NCBI GenBank assembly: GCA_014529385.2
Contig: CM043963.1
Location: 82,105,912 to 82,169,911, forward strand
From: Adiantum capillus-veneris
Lineage: Eukaryota > Streptophyta > Polypodiopsida > Polypodiales > Pteridaceae
Direction of reading: 5' to 3'
DNA: 64,000 bases
The notes below the pieces were generated by a model. The model did not search any database, was not told where the DNA came from, and saw only the letters and a list, made by a program, of their open reading frames with translations. The position numbers and the translations under genes were made by a program. This document shows, in pieces, positions 32,036 through 44,024 of the stretch (within the stretch, counting starts at the first letter, position 1; each line of letters opens with the position of its first letter).

Positions 32036-33052
32036 ATGGCTTTCTCTTATCCTGAGTTTCATGGAAGAAGTGATGAAGATGTGGAAGATTTTTTGGAAAA
32101 GATGGAGGTTGCCTGCATTAGCAACTAGATTCATGACCTTGCGTAGATGTTACTTCTTCTCCAAATTTGTTTGAAGAGTGATGTACGAGTCTGGTCCAAA
32201 ACATTTGAAGAGGAGTTGCGTGCAGTGGATCCACCTGTAAGATTGAGTTGGGACAATCTAAGGCATGGGTTGGAAGTGGAGTTTGTGAAGATAGAAGATC
32301 CTGACAAAGTGTGGCAAGAAGTACAAGGTTTGGTGCAAAAGGAAGGTGAGCCAGTAGATGCGTACATACGTAAGTTCTCATTTGCATGGAAGCGGATGTG
32401 CAAGGCCTTAGCACCATAGGTACCCCCGCCTGACATGATGAAGAAGGACAGGTTCTTGGCTGGTCTTTGGGAGAATATACGTTGGAGAGTGGAGCTAAAG
32501 AAGCCTAGGACATATGAAGATGCACTAGAGGTAGCAAGGAACAAAGAGTGGAAGTTGAGGAAAATGATCCAGTTAGGGGTGGAGTCTTTGCCCATGAGGT
32601 CTGAATTTCAGCCTATAGGGTCTTTACAAGGTCGCATGTCAGGGGTTCATCATGAACCAGTGGTTCCTGTTACTACTCAGGTTATGCCAGCAGTGGTCAC
32701 TACATCGGTGCAAGATGATGGGCTAAGGCAAGACATGAGGCAAGTGGTAGATTTGATGAAGAATCTCAGCCTAAACATGCGAGGTCAAGTGGGAAATAAT
32801 CGAGGCCGAGGGAGGTTTGCAAATCAGCCAGGAGGTGAAGAAAGGCCTAGGAATGGTGTTGGACAAAGCAATGGTAGGTTTTGGAGGCATACTCCCACAT
32901 GTTATAATTGTGGAGAGTTGGGTCACATCAGCCCGCAATGTGATAAGCCACCAAGGATGGGGGGAGAGATGTATCCATTGCCAAGACAGGTGCTAACTAG
33001 GTCAATGATTATGGCATCGAAATTAAGGGAGACGAAGGAACTAGTGGATTAA
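32036..33052 (+). pseudogene. Gag of gypsy copy 2
   Basis: Starts MAFSYPEFHGRSDED, the same start as copy 1. It meets a TAG and frame disturbance near 32125, then runs through SWDNLRHGLEVEF, DPDKVWQEVQGL and a TAG at 32417 (LAP stop VPPPD, where copy 1 has CAG), then RWRVELKKPRTYE, an RGRGRF linker and an intact zinc knuckle CYNCGELGHISPQC near residue 290. It ends at a stop at 33052. Gag packages element RNA; this copy is inactive. Confidence 0.85.
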
Positions 33053-34542
33053 CCCAAGAGGAAAAGGGAAAGACAAAACTGCTAAGTGTAGTCACCTTGG
33101 AGAAGGCATCAAAGCTAGAGGATACATTAGTGATGCCTATTGGGAAGAGGACCACAGAGGATAAGGAAGGAAGAAGTGCCCCAGGTCCTAGTAAGAAGAA
33201 AGGAAAGAGCCATGAAGGCGAGGATGTCAAGGCCAAGAGGAAAAGGAGAGCTCGTTGAAAGTTTCATGTTTCAGATTTTCCACTAGGGGATGGGCAATTA
33301 AGCTATGACTTGAAGGAGGATCTGACGAGCAGGAAGGCAGATGTTACTTTTGGGCAGCTTATAGAGATGGTTCCTAAGCTAAAGCGACAGTGGAAGAGGA
33401 TGGTTAACCCAATGGAGAAAGAGCCAGAGAGAGGTTCAGTAAAGGTTTTGGCAATGGATGAGCTACCAGACATTTGTACAATAGTAGATGTGTGGCATAA
33501 AAGGAAAAATTTGGGACAAGGTTATGTGGATGGTGGAGCCCAAATATGCGTCATAACACACTCATGCGTTGAGAAGATGGGTTTCACAGTGACTGGGGTG
33601 TCAGGTTTTCGGATCAGATTGGCAAACCATCAAAAAGTAAAATGCTTGGGTGTTGTAAAGAGCTTAGAAGTGGAGGTATATGATGCAAAGGCAGTGGTTG
33701 ATTTTCATGTGATGCCAGCAGGGTTGGGATCATATCCTATTGTATTGGGCAGACAATGGTTACGTGCAGTGGGAGATGTTCAAGATTGGCGACATGGTAT
33801 GATTAGCCTCTATGGAAAGACAGGTACCAAGAAGCTTTATAATATGGACACAAGGAAACGATTAGAGGAGCTTTATGAAGATGAGGATGAGTCTAGTGAT
33901 GAAGAATCTTCCACGGTGACAGATGAGGACAGTGATAGCACTACCAGCAGTGATGAGGATGCTGATGTTGCATTTCTTTTGATGGACAAAGAAATCCAGG
34001 AGTCTGGTTTAGTTGCATTTGCGAATGAGGTTGAAGATGAAAGTGAAGGGCCTTATGAAGTGATTGAAGGGCTGATGCAAACCAAGGTTGAGTTGTCAAA
34101 GAAGCAGGAATTGATGACACAAATGATCAGTGGAGACCTCTCAGCTATGGAGAAGGATATATATTTGCACATGCTGGCTAGTTTTCCTGATTTGTTTATT
34201 ACTTCATATGAAGAAATCCGAGGGTTCAAGGGAGAAGAGATGCATATAGAGCTGAAAGAAGGTGCTAAGCCAGTGCGGCAAAGGCTAAGAAGGATGGGTC
34301 AAGAGCAAATGGAATCCTTGCGAGAAGAGGTGGACAAGTTGTTGAAGGCAGGGTTCATAGTCCATGTGGAGACCACAGAATGGGTGAGTCCAGTTGTAGT
34401 CAGTCCAAAGAAGGATGGGAAGTGGAGAATTTGTGTAGATTTTAAACCCTTAAATGCAGCCACTAAGAAGAACCCATATCCTCTTCCATTCATCGATCAG
34501 ATCTTGGATTCAGTGGCAGGTTATGAGAGGTACAGTGTGTGA
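33053..34542 (+). pseudogene. Protease and first part of RT, gypsy copy 2
   Basis: 33053-33309 is a Lys-rich linker broken by stops. The open frame 33310-34542 carries the protease with GYVDGGAQICVI (DGG instead of the commoner DTG/DSG) and YPIVLGRQWL, then an acidic Ser/Asp-rich spacer (residues 190-220), and the RT beginning with VSPVVVSPKKDGKWRICVDF and LNAATKKNPYPLP. It breaks at YERYSV, a one-base frame change; the RT continues at 34535. Protease would cleave the polyprotein. Confidence 0.85.
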
Positions 34543-35578
34543 TGGTTTTTCAGGCTATTTTCAATTGAAGATTGCTCTTAAAGACCGCACAAAGACCACT
34601 TTTATTACGCCATGGGGCTGCTATTGCTACACAGTATTGCCATTTGGGTTGTCAAATGGACCATCTTTCTATCAAGAGAGAGCAAATTGGGTATTGGAAC
34701 CATTCATTGGTAGTTGTGTTAAAGCTTTCATGGATGACTTCTGTGTCTACAGCAGTAGGGCTAAACACCATGAGAAGCTGCAGATGGTATTGGCTCGATA
34801 TGATGAATGTGGAGGACAACTAAATCCAAAGAAATGTCATCTAGCATAGCCAAGGGTGAAGTTATTGGGCCACATGGTGTCAGAAAATGGCATTGAGGCT
34901 GATCCAGACAAGGTTAAGTCTATTATTCTTCTTCCATCACCTACGAGTACGAAGCAATTGGCAACTTTTATACACAAAGTGAAGTACATGGCACGGTTTA
35001 TTCCATTGTCTTCGCAGCTTCTTTATCCATTACAGCAAGTGGAAAAGCATGATCCATTGCAATGGGATGACAAGTGTGAAGAAGTGTTTCAAGAGGTGAA
35101 AGAGGTGTTAGGGGGGTTGTCAGCCATGCAGGCTCCTGATTGGGAGAAAGTTTTTTATGTAAATCCATCAGTAGGGGATGATGCCATTGGAGCCATGCTA
35201 TTGCAAAAGGGGAAGGGCAGCCATTATATGAGGCCAGTGTATTGTGCAAGCCGAGTGAAGTTGGTAGCGAAGAGAAAGTTCTCGGAAGTAGATCTAGTGA
35301 TGGCCAGTGTAATATTTGCTTGTCGACGATTTCGTCATTACTTGCTATCACGGCCTTTTGTTTTCTTGACGAGTTATGCATTTTTGCCACAGTTAATTAA
35401 TGGTACTAACATGTCAAATGTGGTAAAGAAATGGGTAATTGAGCTGCAAGAGTTTGAGTTCTCTTTTCTAGTGGAAGATAGTACAAGGGCTACCCTAGCT
35501 GATTTGTTGACCTACAAGGAGAATCCCCTTATTGTTAAGGAAGAGGTGGTGAGAAAGGTAGTTGAAGAAGTGCCATAG
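34535..35578 (+). pseudogene. RT and RNase H of gypsy copy 2
   Basis: Continues the RT with CDGFSGYFQLKIA, TFITPWGCYCY, LPFGLSNGPSFYQ and the catalytic FMDDF, up to KKCHLA, then a TAG (34847) and VKLLGHMVSENGIEADPDKV. The first RNase H region follows (FYVNPSVGDDAIGAML, YCASR, LVMASVIFACRRFRHYL, ADLLTY). A final TAG at 35576 separates it from the next block in the same frame. Both stops fit CAG to TAG. Confidence 0.85.
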
Positions 35579-35593
35579 ATCAACAATGCACAT

Positions 35594-36518
35594 GTGTTGT
35601 TCTTTGATGGTTCATACAGAAAGAGCCATGATGCAGCTTCAGGGGGTATAGCACTTTATGATCCAGAGGGGAAGCTAGTATGCAATAGAGGGTTCAAATT
35701 GGATGCTCATAGTAACAATGAGGCTAAATATGCTACTCTGGAAGCCGGATTACAGATTTGTTTGAAGCATGGGGTTCAAAGGTTGAGCATAAAAGGTGAT
35801 GCCTTGTTAGTGGTGAAACAAGTGCTGGGTGTGTGGAAGAGCAAGAACACCTCATTGAAGGAAATGTGCTTCAGAATTAAAGGCCTATTAAAAAAGTTCA
35901 AATCATGGATCATCAGACACATTGAACGTGCTCTAAATGGAGAGGCACATGAAGCAGCTCAAGGCATGATTGGGGAGCTATTTGTGTTGAGGACCACTTT
36001 ACCTCTTTATCATGGCCGGGAAAGTTTGGCTCAAGAAGAGGAGTTTTTGCTAACAGGAATCATTCCAAAGGAGATTCAGAAGTCTAAGAATTATGGCTTT
36101 GTGCGTAGAGCATACAGGTACAAATTGATTGGTGATGTCTTATACATGAAAGGGGCTGATCTCGTGTTGAGACGTGTACCTTGGTGGGAGGAGCTTTACA
36201 GAGTGTTGGAAGAGAATCATGAAGGCGCATGTGGTGGCCATTTTGCTCTAAAGATCACCTTGCATAAGATTTTGCAAGAGGGGTATGTATGGCCTAGTTT
36301 GCACAAGGATGTTCACCATTGGTGTAGGTCTTGCGATAGGTGTCAAGCATTTTGGAAGAGAGTGTTGAAGTCAGAGCTACGAAAAACCATTATGGCGTTT
36401 GATGTGTTTGAAAAGTGGGGGATTGATGCAATAGGCCCGTTACCTATCACAAGCACGGGAAAAAGCTATATTTTGACTGCAGTGGACTATCTCTCTAGAT
36501 GGGCAGAGGCTATAGCAG
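35594..36518 (+). pseudogene. Archaeal-type RNase H and integrase, 5' half (copy 2)
   Basis: FFDGSYRKSHDAASGGIALY, SNNEAKYATLEAGL and KGDALLVVKQ mark a second RNase H of archaeal type, typical of the Tat branch of Ty3/gypsy. The usual final Asp motif reads HEAAQ. The integrase zinc finger (HEGACGGHFA ... HHWCRSCDRC) and first catalytic Asp (KWGIDAIGPL) follow. The frame is cut in RWAEAIAV at 36518, where copy 3 is inserted. The downstream half is at 46981. Confidence 0.9.
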
Positions 36519-37309
36519 TGAGAGGCGAAAGTGAAAAATATAGACCCGATGGCCTCTACACCAAGACTATGCACAATGGCCTCATCATGGGGAATACGCA
36601 ATAGGGCACCACCTAGCAAGATATGCGGCTAGGATGCATACATATACACAATGAAACATGCCATGGAAAACAATTTCAAGATCCACGCCCAAATGTGGAA
36701 TGGGGTAGTCAGAGAATAAGGTGAGAGGAGTGGTGAGTGAGTGAGAATGGGCTCGCTACTCGTGCATGTAGTAAGGAAGATAACGAGGTCACGGATACAT
36801 GCAAGTATGCTCACTTCTCATACAAGAGGTGGCGAATCCGCACACCTCAAGATGGAAGTAGCAAGATGATAGGAATATGAGAGGGAGAGAGAGTGTGTGT
36901 GTATGGTGGAGAATCCGCACACCTTAACATAAACAGAAATTTTTTTTGGCAAGGAACAAGCATATACCATACTCACAATGAGATGTATCCAAAGCGACAC
37001 AAAGTATGGCACCAAGATGGAGTGTGTTGATTTCTTGCAAAAGATGAATACAATATGTAGCGTATGGCAGGAAAATGAGAAGGGAACAAGATCGTAGGAG
37101 GCATAATGGAGAGATGGGGGTTGATGGCGAGGAATATCATGAGTGTGTCCACCCTTCTTCTTCTTGAAATTGTGCCTTCAACCCTTAATTACAAGTGGTG
37201 TGGAGGTGTGGTGCTCATCTTTTGTGCATGGTGATGGTGATGATGATGGTGTTGTGATTATGTGATTAGGGTTCATGCTACAAGCATGTAGCACAAGAGT
37301 GTGTATGGA

Positions 37310-37343
<34 letters not shown>

Positions 37344-38457
37344 AAGTGACCTCTCATGGCCTCTTTATATAGGGAATGAGGAGAGGATTTAGCAATATTT
37401 CTAATTGAAGTGAGTGTCCCACTCTGGTGACTAGGAAAATGGGGTGCATGTGACTGTGGCTCCCATTTTGTCTCCTCATTATTTAAAATACCAGAGTCAA
37501 TAGAGAGAGAAGAAGAGAGAATGTGGGAAGGATGTAGAGGATAGGAAATATTTACAATAGTCTAGCTTTGGCTAGACATAAGCTTATTAGGGAGAGAAGA
37601 GAGAGGTAAGAAATTTACAAGAGAGGTTGTCGAAGGTGGATAGTTGTTGATGAGGATGGATCCTCCAAAAATGGTGATAGAATCACTCTAGACTTACCCA
37701 GACCTCATTAAAAGAGCCTTGTCTCTTGTAATCATGCTTGAAGACTTATAGAACCATAGTCATTCTAGAGGGAAGAAAATTGGGGATGGCCTGTGTCACC
37801 ATTACACGAGAAAAATGGGGTCCACTACAAAAATCATAGCTCCGCGTTCATGACTCCAAAAATTCTGAAAAAAATTGAGCTAAAATTTGCAATCACGAGC
37901 TACATCTTTCATGTTGAACGTTCCTTCAGATTCGGGGTTCTTCTTTACTTAAAAAATTCAGCCAAATAATGTATTATTTGTGGCTGCAAAAGTCTTTTGG
38001 TGGTCCCCTTTGAGTGGACTTCCCTTATGCGTTCAAGTGTAAGCTCCTTCATGTGTATGAAAACATGACCTAGAGTTTTGAAAATATTGGCAATCATCTA
38101 GATGGAGGTATTATTGAAATTTGAAAGTGGGGTTGAGGTTTGAAAATGAAAACTAGTGAATAAAATATTTGGTACGGTGGAATAATACATGAAAAATATA
38201 TTAGAAAATACTAAAATATATAATGTAATTTAGAATATATATATTTAATATTTAAGGTCAAAAGAGAGATCAACAAAGAAAGCTTACTTATCTATGCTAC
38301 ATCGTGATTGATTAGAATAAGTCTGATTTATTTAATAAAGGCTAGAAGTTTTGTGAAAAAGGGAAGAAAAATCAACAGTAACTTATGTAATAGGAAATAT
38401 TTTGGTAAAAGGGCAAAGATATATGGGGGGTTCCCATGCATGGAAAAGCTTGCCTCA
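36519..38457 (-). repeat. 3' LTR of gypsy copy 3 (1939 bp)
   Basis: Minus-strand TGAGGCAAG...GCCTCTCA. It matches 45089-46980 closely; differences include a longer TG tract here (37313-37340) and about 35 bases near 37813 (AATGGGGTCCACTAC) missing from the other copy. A TATA box (TATATAAAG, minus strand) lies near 37365. Confidence 0.92.
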
Positions 38458-38475
38458 TTAGCCCTCCCCCTAAGG
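38458..38475 (-). other. Polypurine tract of copy 3
   Basis: Minus-strand TTAGGGGGAGGGCTAA directly before the LTR; primes plus-strand DNA synthesis. Confidence 0.75.
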
Positions 38476-40425
38476 CTAGAGGTGTTCATGCCTGTAGCGT
38501 TGTACTTGATTCTTCTTCAATTGAGGTGGAGAGTCTCCCTCCTCAGGGATTTCCATCATAGGTGCTTGATCAAACCTCAAAAAGTACTGCTTCAACCTCC
38601 ATCCATTGACACGTGTTTTGTGGAGCCTACCATCTACATCCATCAATCGGTAATTGCCATTGGCGTAGTGCTTTCTAATGACAAATGGCCCCTCCCATCA
38701 GGGTGAAAACGTTTTATCCTTCCTAGTGTCAAACCTGTTATCATACCGTAGGACCAACATACCTTTCTTGAGACTTTTTTCCCTAAGTCCCTTGTTGAAG
38801 GTAAGTCGACGTTGCTCTGCCTGTGCTGCATAATAGTTGATAGCATCTTCTATGTCTAGTTGAAGCCTCTCTTGATCAAGAATGTGGTTGTGGAGATGAG
38901 CATTAGGACGTTCCACCTGCCCAGCTAGCACCTTGAGACTAGCCAATTGTACTTCAATGGGTAAAATGGCTTCCTTACCAAACACCAAGTGATATGGTGT
39001 GAACCCAAGGGATGTGCGGAATGAAGTGCGATAAGCCCAAAGTGCAGCCATAAGATGCTTGTCCCAATCACTTTTGTGATTTTTTACATGTTTAGTGATG
39101 ATCTTGCAGATCATACCATTTACCTTTTCCACCAAACCATTGCATTGTGGGTAGTAGGGAGTTGAGTGTCGTCGTGAGATACCTAACTTCTCCATTAGCT
39201 CTCCTACAAGGTCTCCTCTAAAACCTGGTCCCCTGTCAAAAATTATTTCAAGAGGAGTGTCAAAACGGCAACAAATGTTTTCAAATACGAACTTAGCCAC
39301 TTCCTTAGCTGTAATCTGGGTGGTGGCAACTGCTTCAGCCCACCTGGTCATGTAGTCCACACACATGATGATATAAAATTTACCTGATTGGCTCCTTGGC
39401 AAAGTCCCAATAGCATCAATTCCCCATTTCTCAAATGGTCCATATGAGATTATAGGAGTCTGTGGCTCATATGTGAGCCTCCTATCCCCTGCCTTTTGAC
39501 ATTCCTTGCATGTTTTACACCAATGATGCACATCCCTATGTAGACTAGACCATACAAACCCGGCTTGTAGAATCTTTCTACTAGTGATGTCAAGTGCAAA
39601 GTGTCCTCCACAAACACCATCATGGCAACTTGAAATGATTTCAATGATCTCTCTAGAGAGAGGTACACGCCTAAGAATTTGATCCTTACCCTTGTAGTAG
39701 AGGCCGTCATTGATAAGGCGGTATTTTGTTGCCTTGCGCACAAGCCATTGCTTTTGGCCCTTAGTAAGATCCTTAGGACACTCTCCTGCGTCCAAGAAAC
39801 TCATGATGTCAGGCATAGCATCGCTACCTTGGAAGAGAGGCAGCTTCAACTTGATAGAACCCACGACTGAAACATCTTGCAACTTCTCTCTAGCTAGAGC
39901 ATCTGCTTCTTGATTTTCTTCTCGAGGGACATGATGTAATTGTACAACTTGAAATTTCCCTAAAAGTTCCTTGACTTTGCGCAAATGGCCTAGCAAGCTA
40001 TGATTTTTACAAGCCCAAGTTCCTTGTATTTGTTTTATTAAAAGCATGGCATCACCAAATAAATTTAACCGTTGAATGCCCTGTGTCACACACCACTCTA
40101 ACCCAAGAGTTACGGCTGCATATTCTGCCTCATTGTTAGAGTGAGAATCCAAGAGATTCCCAATGGAGAAAACTTTATCCCCTTGCTCGTTGAAGATGAC
40201 AATGCCTGCTGCAGCTTTGTCCACTTTCCTCTTGTAGGCTCCATCAAAGAAAAGAGAGTGAGCCTCCTCTACCTTAGGGACTTCCAGTACAGGTGTAATA
40301 TCTTGATCATTTGGCTTTATCTTTAGCTTCTTTTCATAGTGGCGATGAGTGAGAATACCTCCTAGACTGGCCCTTGTGGAGTTCTCCACTTGCATTGTGT
40401 AGACTCTTGCAGCCTTGTGAGCCAT
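38476..40425 (-). pseudogene. Archaeal-type RNase H and integrase of copy 3
   Basis: The 575-codon frame 40425-38698 has a Tat-type RNase H (FFDGAYKRKVDKAAAG, SNNEAEYAAVTLGL, GDAMLLIKQ, EENQEADALA), the integrase zinc finger (HDGVCGGHFA ... HHWCKTCKEC) and catalytic residues in KWGIDAIGTL, FDRGPGF and NGLVEKVN. It ends with a frame break at DKTFSP (38698); the true C-terminus (KTRVNGWRLKQYF) continues in another frame to a TAG at 38476. A frame change joins it to the RT block at 40362-40425. Integrase core residues are intact. Confidence 0.9.
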
Positions 40426-41219
40426 TTGGAAATCCTAGAAGAAACATCCATGTGCTGCATTACATAAGGAAATACTTCTTCCATTGTTAAGATTATGAAT
40501 GGTCTAGACAATAAATAAGAGCGAAATTTGGTGGTAGCAAACATTAATGCAAGCACCATGTGCTCCACTGTCGTGTATCCCTTTTCTGATGGAGTCATCA
40601 TTCGACTAGAGAAGTAGATAGGACGCATGAAAGAAGTTTGAGGATCCTTTTGCATCAATACAGCCCCAAGTGTGTCATTGCCCACACTAGGGTTTACATA
40701 AAATGGCTCGTCCCACTTTGGAGGTGCTATGGTGGGAAGTGAAGCTAGAATTTGTTTTACCTCATTGAATTGTTGTTCATTTTCTTCACTCCAAGTGAAG
40801 ATCTCTTGATGGGTAACTTGTTGTAAAGGGAGAACCACTTGGGAGATCAAGTGAATGAACCTACTCAAATACCTCACCTTTTGAAGAAAAGAGACCAACT
40901 GCTTTGTTGTGGTGGGAGAGGTCAAAGCCACCAAGGCTTGAATCTTGCTTGGGTCAGCTTCAATGCCATTGGCCGAGATCACATGGCCAAGAAGAGTAAC
41001 CTTGCTTTCACCAATGTGGCATTTTTCCACATTGAGTTGCCCCCCCAAAGCTTGTAGCCTAGCTAGACCTTCATAAACTTTCTCCAAATGAAGAGAGCGA
41101 GAGCTATAGATACAAAAGTCATCAACTAAAACACGGATTGATTTTCCAAAGAATGGCTGAAAAACAAATGTCACATATCGCTGAAAAGTGGCTGGAGCAT
41201 TAGTGAGACCAAAAGGCAT
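40362..41219 (-). pseudogene. RT (catalytic half) and RNase H of copy 3
   Basis: Starts MPFGLTNAPATFQRYV; the catalytic motif reads VDDF (LVDDFCIYSSR), and LGHVISANGIEADPSKI and SFLQKVRYLSRFI follow. The RNase H has FYVNPSVGNDTLGAVL, YFSSR and HMVLALMFATTKFRSYL. A single TAA (41226) separates it from the first half of RT, so the whole RT needs one readthrough or repair. The end runs out of frame near 40430. Confidence 0.9.
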
Positions 41220-41225
41220 AACTCT

Positions 41226-42014
41226 TTAAGCAAAACATCCCCATGGTGTGATGAAGGTTGTCTTCTTTTGATCTTCTTCAGCGATGCTAATTTGGAAGTA
41301 GCATGAGTAGCCATCACATACCGTGTAGCGCTCATGTCCTACTACCTCATTGAGTATTTCGTCTTGAAAAGAAAGAGGAAAATGGTCCCTCTTTGTGGCT
41401 GCATTAAGAGGCTTGTAATCAACACAAACCCTCCACTTACCATTCTTCTTTGGTGTGACTACCACTGGAGAAACCCACTCTGAGTCTTCAACAGGATAGA
41501 TAAAACCGGCTTCTAGCAATTTCCTCACCTCTTTGAGTAGGGCGTCTTGTTGAATTACTCCTAGCCGCCTGAGCTTCTGCACTACAGGTTTACTTCCCTC
41601 CTTGAGCTTAATGTGATGTTGAACTACTGTGATGCCAGTGATTTTATCATATTCATCAATGAACAATGTGGTAAAATTACTTAGCATCAAAATATAATCT
41701 TCACGCTCCTTCCCACACAACTCACTAGAGAGCATTTGATGTAGCTTACTTTCTTCTACTAGAGGTTGTATACCTGGTGTCTCCCCTTGGTTTGATGATG
41801 AGGCATCAGGTTGCTCCATCTTCTTAGGGTCCTTGAGAATGGTTCCCATCACCTCAATGCTACTGTCACTTTCTTCACTCATTGTTGACTCCTCCTCTAA
41901 AGTGGTTGAAGAGTCACCACTAGAAAACTCATCTATAGAGGTTTCTAGATCCATGTCGCATTGCCGACCTATCTTCATGTCGTAAAGTATTGGCCTCCCT
42001 TTTGCATCCTTCAT
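41226..42014 (-). pseudogene. RT first half of copy 3
   Basis: Acidic linker (SSGDSSTTLEEESTMSEE), then RT motifs VSPVVVTPKKNGKWRVCVDY, LNAATKRDHFPL and CDGYSCYFQISIA, ending WGCFA before the TAA. Directly continuous with the protease block except for a TAG just upstream (AK stop DWDTG, near 42038). Confidence 0.9.
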
Positions 42015-42533
42015 CTGGATTATGCCGGTGTCCCAGTCCTACTTAGCTCTCATAGCCATAAGCCAAGGCCCCCCTAGAATGATAGGGTAGCCCTCCCCTT
42101 TGTGTGGAATTACAAAGATGTCCACATCTACCTCGGTGTTGAATGCCTTTATCCTAACTGCATTTATAACACCAACACATTAAACGTTTAAATTATTTGC
42201 CATTTTGGCTCGGCATGGTGCCGGCCGACTCACCTCTAAACCCAAACGGTGCATCATTTTTTCACTCATGACGCATATTTGTGCGCCACCATCGATGTAG
42301 ATATTGGAGATGTGTTGCCCTTTGATGTAAGCATCCATCACTGGTAGTATGTCATCTAGATTCCTCCCAGAGATAGCCCCAGCTATCTTTGGCTTTGGTC
42401 CTCTAGTGCTAACCATCTTTGTCCATTGTCTCCTCACCCTAGGTGCTAGGTGGAGTAGCTGGGTCCAGGTGATTTTTGGGCCCTGCACAGAAACATCTTG
42501 AACCAAATCATATGGTTTAGAACATTCACCCAA
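42015..42533 (-). pseudogene. Protease of copy 3
   Basis: IYIDGGAQICVM is the protease active site (DGG as in copy 2) and YPIILGGPWLMAM the C-terminal motif. An in-frame TAA at 42180 (NLNV stop CVGVIN) and a TAG near 42038 break it. Confidence 0.85.
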
Positions 42534-42560
42534 AGAGAAATCTACAATGTCAATTTTACG

Positions 42561-43720
42561 TCATGACTTGGATGGATTTTTGCTAGATTCTCTTTTAGTC
42601 TTCATCTTTTCTTCCTTTTGGGAAGATTCACCATGCCTAGCACGTTTTACCCCTATGGCATCTACTCCTTTAACCTTGGTCTTATCCTCCTCCACTTTTT
42701 CCTTTCCTTTACCTTCAAGACTGATGACGCTTACTGTTTGATTGCCAACTGGTGGTGGGGGTAAGGGTGGAATGAGAGGTTGTGGTGGTGGTGGTGGTTG
42801 TGGTTGAATGGGTGGTTGTAGGATTTGCACGGGTGGTGCTTGTTGTGGTGCCCTCGGTGGTGGTGGTCTTGCTCTCGGTGGTGAAACCCGGTTTTGCCTG
42901 GCTCCTCTATGGAAATTCTGCCTCCTTGGGTGTGGACAGTAGTACATGCCAGACCATCCTCCCCACAATTGTAGCAGTGGTATTCTTGGTTTTTCCTTCG
43001 TTGTCCCCTCCCTTGCTCTTGGTTGCGATTGTGTGCATGCCCTTGTTGTATCAAATGGACTGAGAGATTCTCAAGTTGATTGGTGATTCGATTGAGCAGG
43101 TCTTGCTGATCTTCAATTGGTTCTTGTGGTTGAATCCTCTGGGCGGCTGTTGTAGGTGGTGCTAGAGGTGGTCGGGTCCTAACGGCTTCCTCTTCATCGA
43201 TATTCCTGGCTTGTAGATGCAACTTCTTGTCTTTAAGGCGGGCCACTTCAACTGCTAGCTCATACGTAGCAGGAAACCTTCCCTTCACCTTCTCTTTAAG
43301 AGTTGGCCATAACCCAGCCACAAACCGATCTTTTTTTAGGAAATCAGGTGCCCCCTCATCCTCTCTTAGCGATGCAACCCATCGCCCCCATAAATCTACA
43401 AACTTTGACTCATATGATGCGTATTCCAGCATACTACCCTGCTTGAATTCTGTCAACAATTGCCATAGCTTCTCTGATGTTGTGCCCTCTCCAAAATGCT
43501 TGACAAAGGCTGCTCTTAATAAGTCCCACCGTTCTTTGGTTTCTTGTGCCAAGGCATTGTACCATGATCTTGCCTCCACCTTCATTAGAAGTGGGAAGAT
43601 GCACAAGCGCGAAGCATCATCATCTCTCGCAGAGATGACACATGCTATTTCCAAGTTGTCTAGAAAGTCTGCAGCATCCTCGGTGGTCGATAGGTTTTTC
43701 TTATTTATTTTTTTATTTTA
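42561..43720 (-). pseudogene. Gag of copy 3, N-terminus replaced
   Basis: The gag core is clear: ADFLDNLEIACVIS, EARSWYNALAQETK, EYASYESKFVDLW, LKKDRFVAGLWPTL and the knuckle start CYNCGED. A frameshift in the knuckle (about 42965) moves the rest (PHPRRQNFHRGAR, Pro-rich, then KGKEKVEEDK) into the frame 42968-42561. The expected N-terminal block (YPEFHGRS in copy 2) is missing: upstream of about 43700 there is AT-rich simple sequence with a duplicated TTTTATAGAGATT. Hence this otherwise well-preserved element lacks a normal gag start. Confidence 0.85.
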
Positions 43721-44013
43721 TAGAGATTTTTTTTATTTTTTATTTTATAGAGATTCAATACATGGGTGCTCGGTGGATGGAAAACATACTGTACAAGGAT
43801 GAAAATAACTACATCAAAAGACACTTCATGATTAATCATAGGGAGGATAAAGGGTAGAGAAGAGGTGTTTATCTCTTGCAGTCGTTCTCTACCAAACATG
43901 GTTGTAATGATCTGCTGATAAAACATCTTGCGGTCCAAGATTACTTTGATTGATTGAATTCGTTGTGGTGCATAAGTTTGGTTCCTTGTAAAAGGTTGAG
44001 GTGCTGGGTCCAT
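43705..44013 (-). CDS. Leader mini-ORF E (copy 3)
   Basis: From ATG at 44013 (MDPAPQPF) it runs 103 codons. Residues 25-75 carry the family pattern: FYQQIITTMFG, RERLQEI, LPFILPMINHE, SFDVVIFILV. The C-terminal tail (YKIKNKKNLYKIKK) comes from the AT-rich sequence that also replaced the gag start and is probably not original. It begins ten bases after the stop of leader ORF1 on the same strand. Confidence 0.55.
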   Translation of the reverse strand: MDPAPQPFTRNQTYAPQRIQSIKVILDRKMFYQQIITTMFGRERLQEINTSSLPFILPMINHEVSFDVVIFILVQYVFHPPSTHVLNLYKIKNKKNLYKIKK

Positions 44014-44024
44014 CACATGATAAT

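Noticed and set aside
43227-43857. Plus-strand ORFs of 191 and 71 codons
   Set aside because: Antisense to copy 3 gag and AT-rich sequence.
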